Source: CALARM01 sp964431735 (GTDB lineage: Bacteria > Vulcanimicrobiota > SpSt-956 > JAKJGF01). From it: a stretch of 29,279 nt of DNA. This document shows positions 15,940 through 25,375 of the stretch, in pieces (the stretch's first letter is position 1; the number at the start of each line of letters is the position of its first letter). The stretch lies in the NCBI GenBank assembly GCA_964431735.1, contig CAYSLJ010000095.1, forward strand, positions 1 through 29,279. Direction: 5' to 3'. Below the pieces are notes generated by a model. It had not been told where the DNA came from. It searched no databases and was given only the letters and a program-made list of their open reading frames with translations. A program made the translations under genes and the position numbers.

Positions 15940-17637
15940 ATGAGAGATACCGATGGTAATCTGACAACAGATACCATTTTACAGGAACGCTACAAAATTA
16001 TTAATCTTATTCAAAAAGGTCCTGCCAGCAGAATGTATAAAGCTTTTGACACAAAACGAAACAAATCTGTTTTTGTCAAGGAATTAATTGCTACATATAC
16101 AGATCCGTCACTTCGTCATCAGGCTATAGAACAGTTCAAAAGTGAAGCCAAAATTCTATTCAAACTCAAACAGGAAAACCTGCCGAAATTCGAAGATTAT
16201 TTTGATTACGAAGAAAACAGATATCTCATCATTGAATATATAGAAGGACAAAGATTAAATAATATAGTAGAAGGTCAGTCAGGTTTTCTGGATGAACAGC
16301 AGGTAATCAAATGGGGTATAGAACTCTGTGATTCCCTGGGATATCTCCATAACCTGAAACCAAACCCTGTCATATTCAGAGATTTAAGCCCTCAGAGTAT
16401 ACTCCTTTCAGAACAGGATGGCAGATTAAAACTCATAGATTTCGGAATTTCGAAAATCTATGAAACGGACGCAAAGACTATGGGTATTGCCAAAACAATG
16501 ACACAGCATTATTCTCCCATAGAACAGCATGCAGGAACAACAGACAACAGATCGGATATTTATTCCCTTGGAGCAACTCTCTATTATTTAATATGTAAAG
16601 CACCGCCTATGGATTGTGTGGAACGTATTATAGACGATGAACCCATGGAAAAATGCAGTAAATTTAATCCCCATATCTCAAAAGAATTAGAAAAAGTTAT
16701 AATGAAAGCCATGGAAGTAGATAAAAAAGATAGATATCAGAAAATAGAAGAGATGATGGTTGAACTTGTAAAAGCTTCTTCTGCCGGTAGCAGAAAACAA
16801 AACAGACCTCTTCTTAAACCTGTATTTCAAAGAAAAGAAGAAGAGCATCCTCCGGAGGAAGAAAAAAACAATGATTATAAGCCTATTTCTTTTCAAATGG
16901 AACATCAAAGAGACTCAGAAATATCTCATACAGGACAATCTCCCGGATTTAAAGGCAGTTCTGTTATGACTCCATCTTCTCAGGCCCGGGAGCAGATGCA
17001 GGGAAGACAGTCACCTGGTGATAACCGGTCTACTCAGACCAGACCTTTTACAATGAGAAAAGACCAGGTAAAACCTGTCGGTGCCGGTTCTCCGACACCA
17101 TTTCAGACAAAACCTGTTGCCAATACGTTCCAGATACAATCACAGGCAAAGCCCGGTGGAGTCAGTTCTCAGACGCCATTTCAGGCAAAATCTGCCGGCA
17201 AACCCCTTCAGACAAAGCCTTTTACAAGGCCTCCCTCTGTTACAGAAGGAAGAGGTGATATGCAAAGTCCGAGAAGACGTATTTTAGAAGACAGAGGAGG
17301 CCAGGCAAAAATACCTCCTAAAAGTCCTGCTTTACCTTCATTACAGCAGACGCCGGTGCCAGATGACAGGGAATATGAAGAAAATTACAGTACTGCCAGA
17401 GAAGAAGAAACATCTAAAATAACGTACAGGATAAATCCGACAAAATCCAGGGAAGAAGAACAGGAAGATGTATATGATGAACCTGATGATGAGATACAGG
17501 AAGAAAACTTTAAACCTGAAAGAAATATAAAGGATTTAACAAGACCTCAAAAGCATCTTTATGAAGAAGAAATACCTCAAAAAAAACCGGGGGTTATTCA
17601 GAGAATCCTGAAGTTTTTATTCAGAATAAAAGTATAA
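15940..17637 (+). CDS. Ser/Thr protein kinase-like protein with degenerate catalytic loop and disordered tail, 565 aa
   Basis: The frame opens at a TTG (15919), but the GGAGGAATTTTA before the ATG at 15940 fixes that start. Residues 18-275 are a PknB-like kinase domain: degenerate glycine loop (KGPASRMY), VAIK-type Lys K47, C-helix Glu near 69, DFG at 167-169 and the SPIEQHAGTTDNRSDIYSLG activation/APE region. The catalytic loop is FRD148LSPQS153, where the usual HRD His is Phe, and the Lys (to S150) and Mg-binding Asn (to S153) are replaced. The Asp is kept, so it may be a weak kinase or pseudokinase. Residues 290-550 are Pro/Gln/Glu-rich low complexity with repeated QTKP/QAKP segments, then KPGVIQRILKFLFRIKV, a possible amphipathic membrane-binding helix. 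It converges on the next kinase with a 5-base gap. Confidence 0.85.
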   Translation: MRDTDGNLTTDTILQERYKIINLIQKGPASRMYKAFDTKRNKSVFVKELIATYTDPSLRHQAIEQFKSEAKILFKLKQENLPKFEDYFDYEENRYLIIEYIEGQRLNNIVEGQSGFLDEQQVIKWGIELCDSLGYLHNLKPNPVIFRDLSPQSILLSEQDGRLKLIDFGISKIYETDAKTMGIAKTMTQHYSPIEQHAGTTDNRSDIYSLGATLYYLICKAPPMDCVERIIDDEPMEKCSKFNPHISKELEKVIMKAMEVDKKDRYQKIEEMMVELVKASSAGSRKQNRPLLKPVFQRKEEEHPPEEEKNNDYKPISFQMEHQRDSEISHTGQSPGFKGSSVMTPSSQAREQMQGRQSPGDNRSTQTRPFTMRKDQVKPVGAGSPTPFQTKPVANTFQIQSQAKPGGVSSQTPFQAKSAGKPLQTKPFTRPPSVTEGRGDMQSPRRRILEDRGGQAKIPPKSPALPSLQQTPVPDDREYEENYSTAREEETSKITYRINPTKSREEEQEDVYDEPDDEIQEENFKPERNIKDLTRPQKHLYEEEIPQKKPGVIQRILKFLFRIKV

Positions 17638-17642
17638 AACGG

Positions 17643-19487
17643 CTAGTATTTCCTTATAAGCCCCACAGATATCATTCTATAAATAGATTTCATTACATCA
17701 AAATAGCTTTTATTAATAAGCCGGGCAATATCCATTATATTTTTCCTGCCGTCTATAAAATTTAACAGTTCCATTTCTTCCTGATTGAGAGAAACAATCT
17801 GATATTCTTCGGAACTGTTCAAGAAAGGAGTTTCATAAGGAGAGGAAACAGACAGTTTAATTTTTGCCAGTTCTCTATTTTTTCTCAGAGCTCTTGTTAT
17901 AAATTTCTGAGCATCCATATCCATAGTATGTTCGTCAGACATAACAGAAGGTATAAAAACTGCTTCTCCGTCATGCCAGCAGAGAAAACTGTATGATGCT
18001 TTTTCTCCCTTCAGGTTTCCCAGTAAAGCATGAACTATATTACCATGTTCAAAATATATTTCTCCTTCTTCATATTCATTTTTAAGAATTATTTTCCCAT
18101 CTGCCATAATGGAAGAGAAATGAACTAACATATTTATAAAACCGGATTGAGAAACCTTCATGACAGAACCGGCGCTGAAAGCAGGTTCTTTAAGAGAATC
18201 CTTTGTTACTTTTCCTTTTTCTTTCTGTATAATACTGGAAATTCTCATATCTATGGGGAGACCGCCTTTATAGGCTTTACGGATGGCTTCCGTCACGCTG
18301 TTTATGCTCCCTCCTTTTAACATATATCCTTTAGCACCTGCCATGAAAGCTTTTCTGATAACCTTTGTTTCAGAAAGAGCTGTGAGCATAATAACACGGG
18401 CATTCTGATCCAGTTCCATAATTGCTTTCGTTGCTTCTATTCCGTCTATGCCGGGCATATTTATATCCATGAGTATTACATCAGGTACAACCGAAAGGGC
18501 CTGAAATGTTTCTATAGCATTTTTGCCGTTCACTGCTTCTGCAATCAGTTCCATATCAGCAGTTCTTTTTATAATAGATTTAAAGAGGAGACGCATTACC
18601 TGATCATCATCTACAAGGAAAATTTTTATTTTCTTCTTTTCTCTGTCTATAGAAAATAGCTGTGTTACATGATGACCGTAATATTTCGAATATATTGTAG
18701 CCAGGTCGTCTCTGAATTCAGAAATAGTCTGATACCTTGCTTTCGGATCTATTTTCAATGCCCTGGAGAGAACAAAATCTATCTCAGCAGATACCCAAGG
18801 ATTTAAATTTTTCGGCGGAACAAATTCAAAAGGCACCTTCGGAGCAATTGCTGTAAGAAGATGATAAATAGTAACACCGAGAGAATATATATCACTCCTT
18901 GTATCCTGTTCGCCTCTGTATTGTTCCGGCGGTGCGTAGCCTTCTGTACCGATAGCAGATTTATCTTTTTCATATAAAACATGGGCAAGTCCAAAATCTA
19001 CAAGAAAAATTTTTCCGTCTGAATCACGAAGGACAATATTTCCAGGTTTTAAATCACCATATATGACCGGAGGAGAAAGATTGTGAAGATACTCGAGTAT
19101 TGAACAAATAGAGAGAGCCCAGTCAAGAACCTTCTGTTCCGGTATACCCTGACCGAAGGTTTCTTCTATAATGGTCTCCAGGTCATTACCTTCTATATAA
19201 TCCATGACCATATAAAAACCTTCACAATGCTGAAAATAATCTATTCCTCTCGGTAAATTGGGATGATCCAGAATTGAAAGTATATCAAATTCCTTCTTAA
19301 AAGAATCAATCATAGAGTCACGACTGTCTGAAGAGGAATGGAAATAAAGCTCTTTAACAGCTACTATATTATTCAGAAATATATCTCTCGCCAGATAAAT
19401 CCCGCCTGTAGCACATGCTTTAATAGGTTCTATAACGGCATATCTGTCTTTTAAAATAACATCTGAATCCAGAAAGCCTTCTATCAT
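17643..19487 (-). CDS. Ser/Thr protein kinase fused to receiver and DUF4388/PATAN domains, 614 aa
   Basis: The frame is open to 19580, but ATG at 19485-19487 overlaps the TGA of the upstream gene as ATGA, with GGAG six bases before, so I choose that start. Domains: kinase at residues 14-265 (K45, catalytic YGD145LKPGN150, VDFG at 163-166, GTEGYAPPEQ activation/APE), complete and probably active. A response-regulator receiver follows at 287-410: acidic pair D293/D294, phospho-acceptor D341 in MDINMPG, T369, K391. A DUF4388/PATAN-like module at about 440-540 contains GEIYFEHGNIVHALLGN and SFLCWHDGEAVF. A helical tail follows (ending IYRMISVGLIRKY). Such proteins link kinase and phosphorelay inputs, typically via scaffolds. 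The partner histidine kinase is not in the window. Coupled translation with the 1480-aa membrane protein suggests they work together. The order kinase-receiver-DUF4388 is uncommon. Confidence 0.92.
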   Translation of the reverse strand: MIEGFLDSDVILKDRYAVIEPIKACATGGIYLARDIFLNNIVAVKELYFHSSSDSRDSMIDSFKKEFDILSILDHPNLPRGIDYFQHCEGFYMVMDYIEGNDLETIIEETFGQGIPEQKVLDWALSICSILEYLHNLSPPVIYGDLKPGNIVLRDSDGKIFLVDFGLAHVLYEKDKSAIGTEGYAPPEQYRGEQDTRSDIYSLGVTIYHLLTAIAPKVPFEFVPPKNLNPWVSAEIDFVLSRALKIDPKARYQTISEFRDDLATIYSKYYGHHVTQLFSIDREKKKIKIFLVDDDQVMRLLFKSIIKRTADMELIAEAVNGKNAIETFQALSVVPDVILMDINMPGIDGIEATKAIMELDQNARVIMLTALSETKVIRKAFMAGAKGYMLKGGSINSVTEAIRKAYKGGLPIDMRISSIIQKEKGKVTKDSLKEPAFSAGSVMKVSQSGFINMLVHFSSIMADGKIILKNEYEEGEIYFEHGNIVHALLGNLKGEKASYSFLCWHDGEAVFIPSVMSDEHTMDMDAQKFITRALRKNRELAKIKLSVSSPYETPFLNSSEEYQIVSLNQEEMELLNFIDGRKNIMDIARLINKSYFDVMKSIYRMISVGLIRKY

Positions 19488-22400
19488 AAGTTTCTCCATT
19501 CTCTGAATAGTATCCCGGAAAATCTCTTTACAGGGAACACATGAAGGAATATGCTGAAAAAAAGTATAATGGAACTCCACGTATAAACAATAGAAGGATA
19601 GATAACAAGATTTAATCCTGTTAAACTATCTGATACCATAATTTCTCTTGAAACTGTACCAAATAAAAATGGAATATTTCTGAATTCTTCCGTATTTATG
19701 GCATGAGGGAAAAAAGTGGAACATATAATAGATATAATAAAAGAATAAGTAAGGGTAAGCAATAATACAGGAAGAGCACCGGAGATGATATAAATAGGAT
19801 GTAATTTATCTGGATGGGCTCTGTTTCTTCTGGACGACACATCGATTGTTAAATAAAATAATGAAAGGCCAATAGAAAAAATAAACATAAGGAAATATAA
19901 ACTATCCTGAATTTTAATCATGAAATTGAAACCTCCCCCTGTTATTACAAGTAATATAGCACAACCTGCTACGTTACCTGCCATGGTGGGAAGTAAAAAG
20001 TCTATATCTGAAAAATTAATCTTCGTAAACCCGTATAATATATAGTATAAGATCATAAATGCTAAAGAACCGTAAAGGGAACAGGAAAATAAATATTTCA
20101 ATAATACATTCCCCAGGGCCTGTTCATAAAGACCTGTTAAAGGGGGCAATAAAAAACAGATAAAAAATATTGCCATGATAACTGATGTAAATACTGTGGA
20201 ACCGAATTTACTTCCTGTAACCTTTTTTTCGCTGAAAGGTGAAGGAAGTGTGCAGGATAATCCCATACTGCCTTTATGAGTATTATCTATATATCTCATA
20301 TAAAAAGCTCTGTCAAAATCATATCTGGAATAATAACGGCCTGCTATAAAATCCCTCACTTCTTTAAAATGGAATATTTTTTTTTCTTTCCCGGAAAGAA
20401 TCTGTAAATAATTACAGAGATCCTTCCTGTAATAAATCTTTTCTGTTAATTCTTCTATGTTATCTGTCTTTATGAGATTAGAAACTTCCTGCCATCTATC
20501 CAGAAGCTTGACAAGGCTGAACGTGTCATCAGGCTCTATTTCTTCTTCTTTTCCCCTGCATAGCTTTCCTGCAAAAAGATCTATGAGTATATGTTTTAAT
20601 AAAGGATCTAATATGAAATCAACTGTTAATATTCTTATATTTTCAACAGAACGAATGGAGTTTTTAAGATGAATTATTCTATCCTCTACCTGTGCAAAGG
20701 TACAGCCAAGAAAATAATCTACTTCACTTCTCAATTCATCTATATAAGAGATTATTTTTAAACACATATGCTCATTTTTCATTCTCTCTTTATCCAGCTC
20801 TGTATTATACTGAAAAGATCTGGATGCATATTTACTTTCAACAAGGGAAAAACCGTTTGTTTCAAAAGCACTGTACAGGGCATGAAAAAGTTTTCCTCTT
20901 TCCTGTAATTCATGAAGTTTTTCCGAAAGCCTCTTTAAATTGTCTGTACTTCTTGCCAGTTCTAAAAGAACCATATAGGCTTCAAGACGGGGAAAATTTA
21001 CAGCATGTTTATTTTTCCAATCTTTTAATTTCTGAATAAACGTATACATATGTTCCGGAGCAGGTAATTTTTTAAGGACATAAATATAGGAATCTAAAAG
21101 GGAAATAAGTATATCGGGACCTTTCTTTTTAATAAATTCCTCTTTTATACAGGAAAAAATCTCATTTCTTCCGCCATGTTCTATCATCTTTATGACAAGA
21201 TCCAGTATTGCCTGATAATCATCCTTTTTATGGAGTTTTATAAAATATTCTGAAAAAACAGAGGCTAAAACCTTAAGAGATTTTATATCCTGAAGGAATA
21301 ATATTCTGCAGAAGAGATTTATAAAGGCACTCTCTTCAGACGAATCCTCGTATAAATCCTTTAAAAAATGAACTATCTCATATTTTTCAGGTACACCTGC
21401 CACAGTAAAGATAATTTCTGCAACTTCTTTTTGAAGTACTGACTTTATATTTTTCCATATATTACTGTCCAGAAGTTTACTTTCTTTAAGCTTAAGATAT
21501 TGATTATATATAAAAAACAGATCCCGTCTTTCAATTTCTTTTCTCAAATCCTGAAATAATTTAACGGTTTTTTCAATTATATGAAACAAATTATGAAAAA
21601 ATTTCTCAAGAGCCAGAGCTATAACAGGGTCAAAGAAATAAAAACCTTTTTTCTGAAACAGATTTGCCAGATACTCTACTTCTCCCATAAAATTAATCAG
21701 ATTTTCTTCCTGCATGGTAAGGGAAAAATTCTGGTTCGGTAAAAGACAGTGTTTCAGTTTCTTTTTCATGCTATCCATATGAGAAGACAGATCATGTAAA
21801 AACTCTTTTTTATGTTCAGAAGACACAACTGCTGCCACTTCGTCAAATTTGAAATTTATTCGTTCCATTTCCGTATGTAATGTACTTATAGAAAGGCTGC
21901 CGGACAGTGAGAATAGATCATGACAGGTACGATAGAAAATACTTTTCTTTACCTTTTCTTCTTTTACAGAAGTAATAGTTTTAAGGATCTGAAAAATTCT
22001 ACTGTCTGACTTTTTTAAATCTTCTATATCCCTTGAAAATTCGGAAAAACTTTTTACCAGATTAAGAAACCATGAAGGCCATGGAAATTTCCTGGAAATA
22101 ATCTCACTGTATAATTTCCAGGAAGAACCTTCATAGGACATTATTCGCAGATATTCTATAATTTTAGCAGTATTACCGCTATTTATGAGAGAAACAAATA
22201 TACTATAAAGTCCTTCTCCAAGGCTATGTATTATTACAGGATGACCTGATTGAAAAGCAGGTTTAAGAAGAGCAAAATTATTATCTCCCGATAATATCTG
22301 AATTGCTCCGTACTGAAGAACAGGGCATGTAGAATCTTCTATTAAAATTTTAAGATTCTTCTGCCAGAATCTATCGATAAGACTTTTTTCTATTTTCTCT

Positions 22401-23926
22401 ATTAACATATTATATTCTGGAGCTACATAATACTTTATGGTATGAAGCAATTCATTAATCTGTCCGGTAAATTTCTTCCTGAAAAGAGAAGTTATTATTT
22501 TTATTACAGAATAATAATTTCTGTCATAAGGTTTGCCTCCGTGAAAAAGTTCATAAAAAATATTATCGAATTCTTTTATCAATTTGAATATAGCTTCAAG
22601 AGTTTCGGGAGACCATGGAGCAGATTTAATATGTTCAAACCTGTCTTCAAGAAGGAAAAATTTTTCTATGAGTTCGTATTCAAAGGGAATTTTTTCTTCT
22701 ATCTCCTTAAAAAATTTACCAAATCTATTTTTACAGAGCAGATTTGTTTCTCTTAATGCAAAAATAACTTCTACAGTCATCTCCTGCGGTAATTCATAAC
22801 TTAAACATTCCATCATTTCAGTGTATGCTTTATAAATACCGGCATGACAGAATTCCTGACATACATGAAGAAAAACCCTGTATAGTTCAAAGTCCTCTTC
22901 TTTAGACGAATATTTTAAAAAAGGAAGACCGGGTAAAAGTTTTTTATTTTTAAAATCTACAAAATTTCTGTAAAATAATTCTGCCCGTATAAGTCTTTCG
23001 GATTTCGGCAGGTGACTCAAATATAATAAAGAATCGGAAAAGCTCCTGATTATATTACATATATGACGTGGACAATCTCTCTCTATTATTGCAGGAACTA
23101 TTTCAGGGGAAAAGACATGAAAAGCACCGAGAGAAACAAGAGAAACGTCATGACTTTTAATACCGAGAGAAAGTCTTATTTTTTCCCGTTCTTTATCTTC
23201 CTGTGCTTCATAATAGTTTTTCAAACAATCAATATAAAATTTAAATTCTTCTCTCTCTGAAGATAAAAACTCGCCTGCTCCTGATATGGCAGATAATTCG
23301 GACGAACTGTTACCGCTGTGTAAAAGCTTCTTCCAGTGATGAAAAAATTTCTCATGTTTTAATGAAAGACAGGCAAGAACTCTCGATGTAAGATTACTTA
23401 CTTCAGATGAAGGAGAATTGCGAAGATATTCTATAAGACTGATTATTTCATCTATCACTTCTTCCTCATGTTTCTCGGTAACAGCAGGTTCTGACGGCAC
23501 AGACTCCGGGACAGGTGCTGACAGGGAAAATTCTGACGGCACAGGTCCGGAAACCGGTAGTTCTGAGATAACAGATGATATGTCTCCCGTATCTACGGAA
23601 GGCCCATCATGTTTCAGAGGAATAATTTCTTCTAATGACGTTTCTCCATGTTTTTTTATATGCTTTTCTTCAAGAAAATAAAGTATTTTCAGGAAAAAAA
23701 ACTTTTTATGCTGATCATTTCTCATCCATTCTTTAAAATATGGTAAAAGCTCAAAGACCAGCAAACCTGAACACAGTTTTCTGTAAAGATTATATCTTTT
23801 TTTCCAGCTCAATGAACTGTGAAGATAAAAAAGCAAATCAAGCTGTTTCTGAGGTTCAAATATAAGTTTTTCTGTTAACAAATTATCTGTTTCATTTAAG
23901 GTCATTTTCATAAGTTTTATAAGCAT
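19484..23926 (-). CDS. Giant helical protein with six C-terminal membrane segments, 1480 aa
   Basis: I recognise no family. Residues 1-105 are helical with many Leu. Residues about 106-150 are a Pro/Ser/Glu linker. Residues about 155-1235 look like alternating amphipathic helices of the HEAT/ARM-solenoid type, though I cannot assign repeat boundaries. Six hydrophobic segments follow at about 1246-1262, 1276-1299, 1310-1330, 1342-1362, 1379-1402 and 1439-1464. The protein is thus anchored at the C-terminal end with a huge N-terminal cytoplasmic arm. The stop overlaps the start of the kinase-receiver-DUF4388 gene (ATGA), strong evidence for linked expression and likely physical contact. I see no Shine-Dalgarno before the ATG at 23926. 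A 10-base inverted repeat embraces it (23921-23972), and the ATGs at residues 6 and 8 remain alternatives. Confidence 0.85.
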   Translation of the reverse strand: MLIKLMKMTLNETDNLLTEKLIFEPQKQLDLLFYLHSSLSWKKRYNLYRKLCSGLLVFELLPYFKEWMRNDQHKKFFFLKILYFLEEKHIKKHGETSLEEIIPLKHDGPSVDTGDISSVISELPVSGPVPSEFSLSAPVPESVPSEPAVTEKHEEEVIDEIISLIEYLRNSPSSEVSNLTSRVLACLSLKHEKFFHHWKKLLHSGNSSSELSAISGAGEFLSSEREEFKFYIDCLKNYYEAQEDKEREKIRLSLGIKSHDVSLVSLGAFHVFSPEIVPAIIERDCPRHICNIIRSFSDSLLYLSHLPKSERLIRAELFYRNFVDFKNKKLLPGLPFLKYSSKEEDFELYRVFLHVCQEFCHAGIYKAYTEMMECLSYELPQEMTVEVIFALRETNLLCKNRFGKFFKEIEEKIPFEYELIEKFFLLEDRFEHIKSAPWSPETLEAIFKLIKEFDNIFYELFHGGKPYDRNYYSVIKIITSLFRKKFTGQINELLHTIKYYVAPEYNMLIEKIEKSLIDRFWQKNLKILIEDSTCPVLQYGAIQILSGDNNFALLKPAFQSGHPVIIHSLGEGLYSIFVSLINSGNTAKIIEYLRIMSYEGSSWKLYSEIISRKFPWPSWFLNLVKSFSEFSRDIEDLKKSDSRIFQILKTITSVKEEKVKKSIFYRTCHDLFSLSGSLSISTLHTEMERINFKFDEVAAVVSSEHKKEFLHDLSSHMDSMKKKLKHCLLPNQNFSLTMQEENLINFMGEVEYLANLFQKKGFYFFDPVIALALEKFFHNLFHIIEKTVKLFQDLRKEIERRDLFFIYNQYLKLKESKLLDSNIWKNIKSVLQKEVAEIIFTVAGVPEKYEIVHFLKDLYEDSSEESAFINLFCRILFLQDIKSLKVLASVFSEYFIKLHKKDDYQAILDLVIKMIEHGGRNEIFSCIKEEFIKKKGPDILISLLDSYIYVLKKLPAPEHMYTFIQKLKDWKNKHAVNFPRLEAYMVLLELARSTDNLKRLSEKLHELQERGKLFHALYSAFETNGFSLVESKYASRSFQYNTELDKERMKNEHMCLKIISYIDELRSEVDYFLGCTFAQVEDRIIHLKNSIRSVENIRILTVDFILDPLLKHILIDLFAGKLCRGKEEEIEPDDTFSLVKLLDRWQEVSNLIKTDNIEELTEKIYYRKDLCNYLQILSGKEKKIFHFKEVRDFIAGRYYSRYDFDRAFYMRYIDNTHKGSMGLSCTLPSPFSEKKVTGSKFGSTVFTSVIMAIFFICFLLPPLTGLYEQALGNVLLKYLFSCSLYGSLAFMILYYILYGFTKINFSDIDFLLPTMAGNVAGCAILLVITGGGFNFMIKIQDSLYFLMFIFSIGLSLFYLTIDVSSRRNRAHPDKLHPIYIISGALPVLLLTLTYSFIISIICSTFFPHAINTEEFRNIPFLFGTVSREIMVSDSLTGLNLVIYPSIVYTWSSIILFFSIFLHVFPVKRFSGILFREWRNL

Positions 23927-23972
23927 TCAGGTGTAATGAGCGTAAGACCTGACGTATACTGGCTGAATGCTT
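23921..23972 (-). repeat. Inverted repeat over the start of the 1480-aa gene
   Basis: AAGCATTCAG at 23921-23930 and CTGAATGCTT at 23963-23972 are perfect complements with 32 bases between. On the minus-strand mRNA the second arm contains the ATG, so the hairpin would mask the start codon; it could equally be a protein-binding operator. Confidence 0.6.
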
Positions 23973-23991
23973 AATTATTTTTTACCGGTTT

Positions 23992-24036
23992 CCTGTTACC
24001 GGTTTTCCGCAGAATAGCCGGTAACAGGATTTTTTT
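23992..24036 (+). terminator. Terminator-shaped hairpin, plus-strand orientation
   Basis: CCTGTTACCGG (23992-24002) pairs perfectly with CCGGTAACAGG (24018-24028), followed by A and seven T. It is a strong terminator on the plus strand although genes on both sides are on the minus strand. On the minus strand the stem is not followed by T, so it may protect against antisense transcription or serve as a 3' processing stem for tldE. Confidence 0.7.
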
Positions 24037-25375
24037 ATGCCGAAGTACCGGAAAAATTAAACCTTTCTATTTTCATGGCAGGACATGCGACATTAACTCC
24101 CCATTTGCCTGCACTCTTTATATTACATGACAGTTCAGATACATTTGAAAATGCATCAAGTACACTGTTATTGTAACGCATATTATTAACTGCTTTTGTT
24201 ATCTGTCCGTTTTCAACAAGGAATACGCCATCCCTTGTAAGACCGGTAACAATGGTTTTCTTCGGATCAACTACATTATCATACCAGAATCGGGTAATCA
24301 AAATTGCCCTGTCCGTATTTCTGATTATTTCTTCCTTACTTCTTTTCCCCGGCATGAGTAAAAGATTAAGAGGTAGAGGGCCTCTTGTACCGGGAGGAGG
24401 AAGAGCATGACCTGTAGACTCTTTCCCGTCTCTGGCGGCTGTTTTCATATCATAAACAATATTTTTCGCCACACCTTTTTCTACAAGGGTTATCTTCTGT
24501 CTCGGTACACCTTCGAAATCAAACGGCAATCCAGAGACTTCTTTTCTGGAGAAATCATCTATAATAGTAATATTATCTCCCATAAGTTTCATCCCTAATT
24601 TACCTGCCATAAAGCTTCGCCCTTCCTGATAGGACAGGGCTCCGAAACCGAGGGAATTAAGAAACATCAGCAAGTTTCCTGCAGCTCTTTCTTCCAGAAT
24701 TACAGTATATTCGCCGGGAGGTAATTCTAAAGGTTTTTTATTAAGAATGGATTTTTCTATAGCTATACCGGTAAGAACATTCACATCTATTTCATCGATG
24801 GATGTTCCGTAATGATCGGACCATCCCGTGCCACCTTCTGCATTTATGGCAGTAAGGGTGAAAGAAACATCGGTCCAGGAATGATAGGTAAAAGTGCCTC
24901 TGGAATTCATAAGAGTCACCATATTATCTCCGAAAGAAAGAGTTCCTGCCGCAGTAAGATCTTCTTTTTTACATTTATTTACTACCTTTTCCACTTCTCC
25001 GGCACTTTCTTCAGGAGTAAAATTAATGGTTTTTTCATCATAGCCGTCTTTAATTTCCGTATATTCTCTACCGGCAAACAGAGGAACCGCATTCGGGTCA
25101 TCGAGTTGATTTCGGAGAACCTCTTCTGCTTTTAATATGACATCTTTGAGATATTCACCGTGAAAAACATTACATGATGCAATTCCTACTTTCTTACCCT
25201 TTAAAACCTTTGCAGTAATACTGTAATCTTTCTGAACAACATTCTGATGAATATAATTATTGGCAAATCTGGTAAGCCAGTGTTTTCCGCCTGTAATAAA
25301 AACCTCTACGTCATCGCATGAGGAATAGCCGATAGCTTCTTTAAGTATTTTTTCCGCTCTTTCTTTACCCAGCAT
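24035..25375 (-). CDS. tldE: TldE/PmbA-family protein, partner of TldD, 446 aa
   Basis: TldE-type member of the TldD/PmbA family: N-terminal domain to about residue 200 (SSCDDVEVFITGGKHWLTRF), then a C-terminal metalloprotease-like beta domain with AAGNLLMFL where TldD has HExxxH, so the metal site is absent, as in known TldE subunits. Conserved end motifs FWYDNVVDPKKTIVTGLTRDG are present. TldD and TldE form a heterodimer that degrades unfolded peptides and matures some RiPPs. The likely start is ATG 25375, with AGGTG seven bases before; the longer frame starts with GTG at 25384. The start lies 11 bases inside tldD, so the two are coupled. Length agrees with the family. Confidence 0.92.
   Translation of the reverse strand: MLGKERAEKILKEAIGYSSCDDVEVFITGGKHWLTRFANNYIHQNVVQKDYSITAKVLKGKKVGIASCNVFHGEYLKDVILKAEEVLRNQLDDPNAVPLFAGREYTEIKDGYDEKTINFTPEESAGEVEKVVNKCKKEDLTAAGTLSFGDNMVTLMNSRGTFTYHSWTDVSFTLTAINAEGGTGWSDHYGTSIDEIDVNVLTGIAIEKSILNKKPLELPPGEYTVILEERAAGNLLMFLNSLGFGALSYQEGRSFMAGKLGMKLMGDNITIIDDFSRKEVSGLPFDFEGVPRQKITLVEKGVAKNIVYDMKTAARDGKESTGHALPPPGTRGPLPLNLLLMPGKRSKEEIIRNTDRAILITRFWYDNVVDPKKTIVTGLTRDGVFLVENGQITKAVNNMRYNNSVLDAFSNVSELSCNIKSAGKWGVNVACPAMKIERFNFSGTSA

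Noticed and set aside
24035..25375. TldE as an active metalloprotease on its own
   Set aside because: The HExxxH motif is missing at the expected site; only TldD carries the metal ligands.
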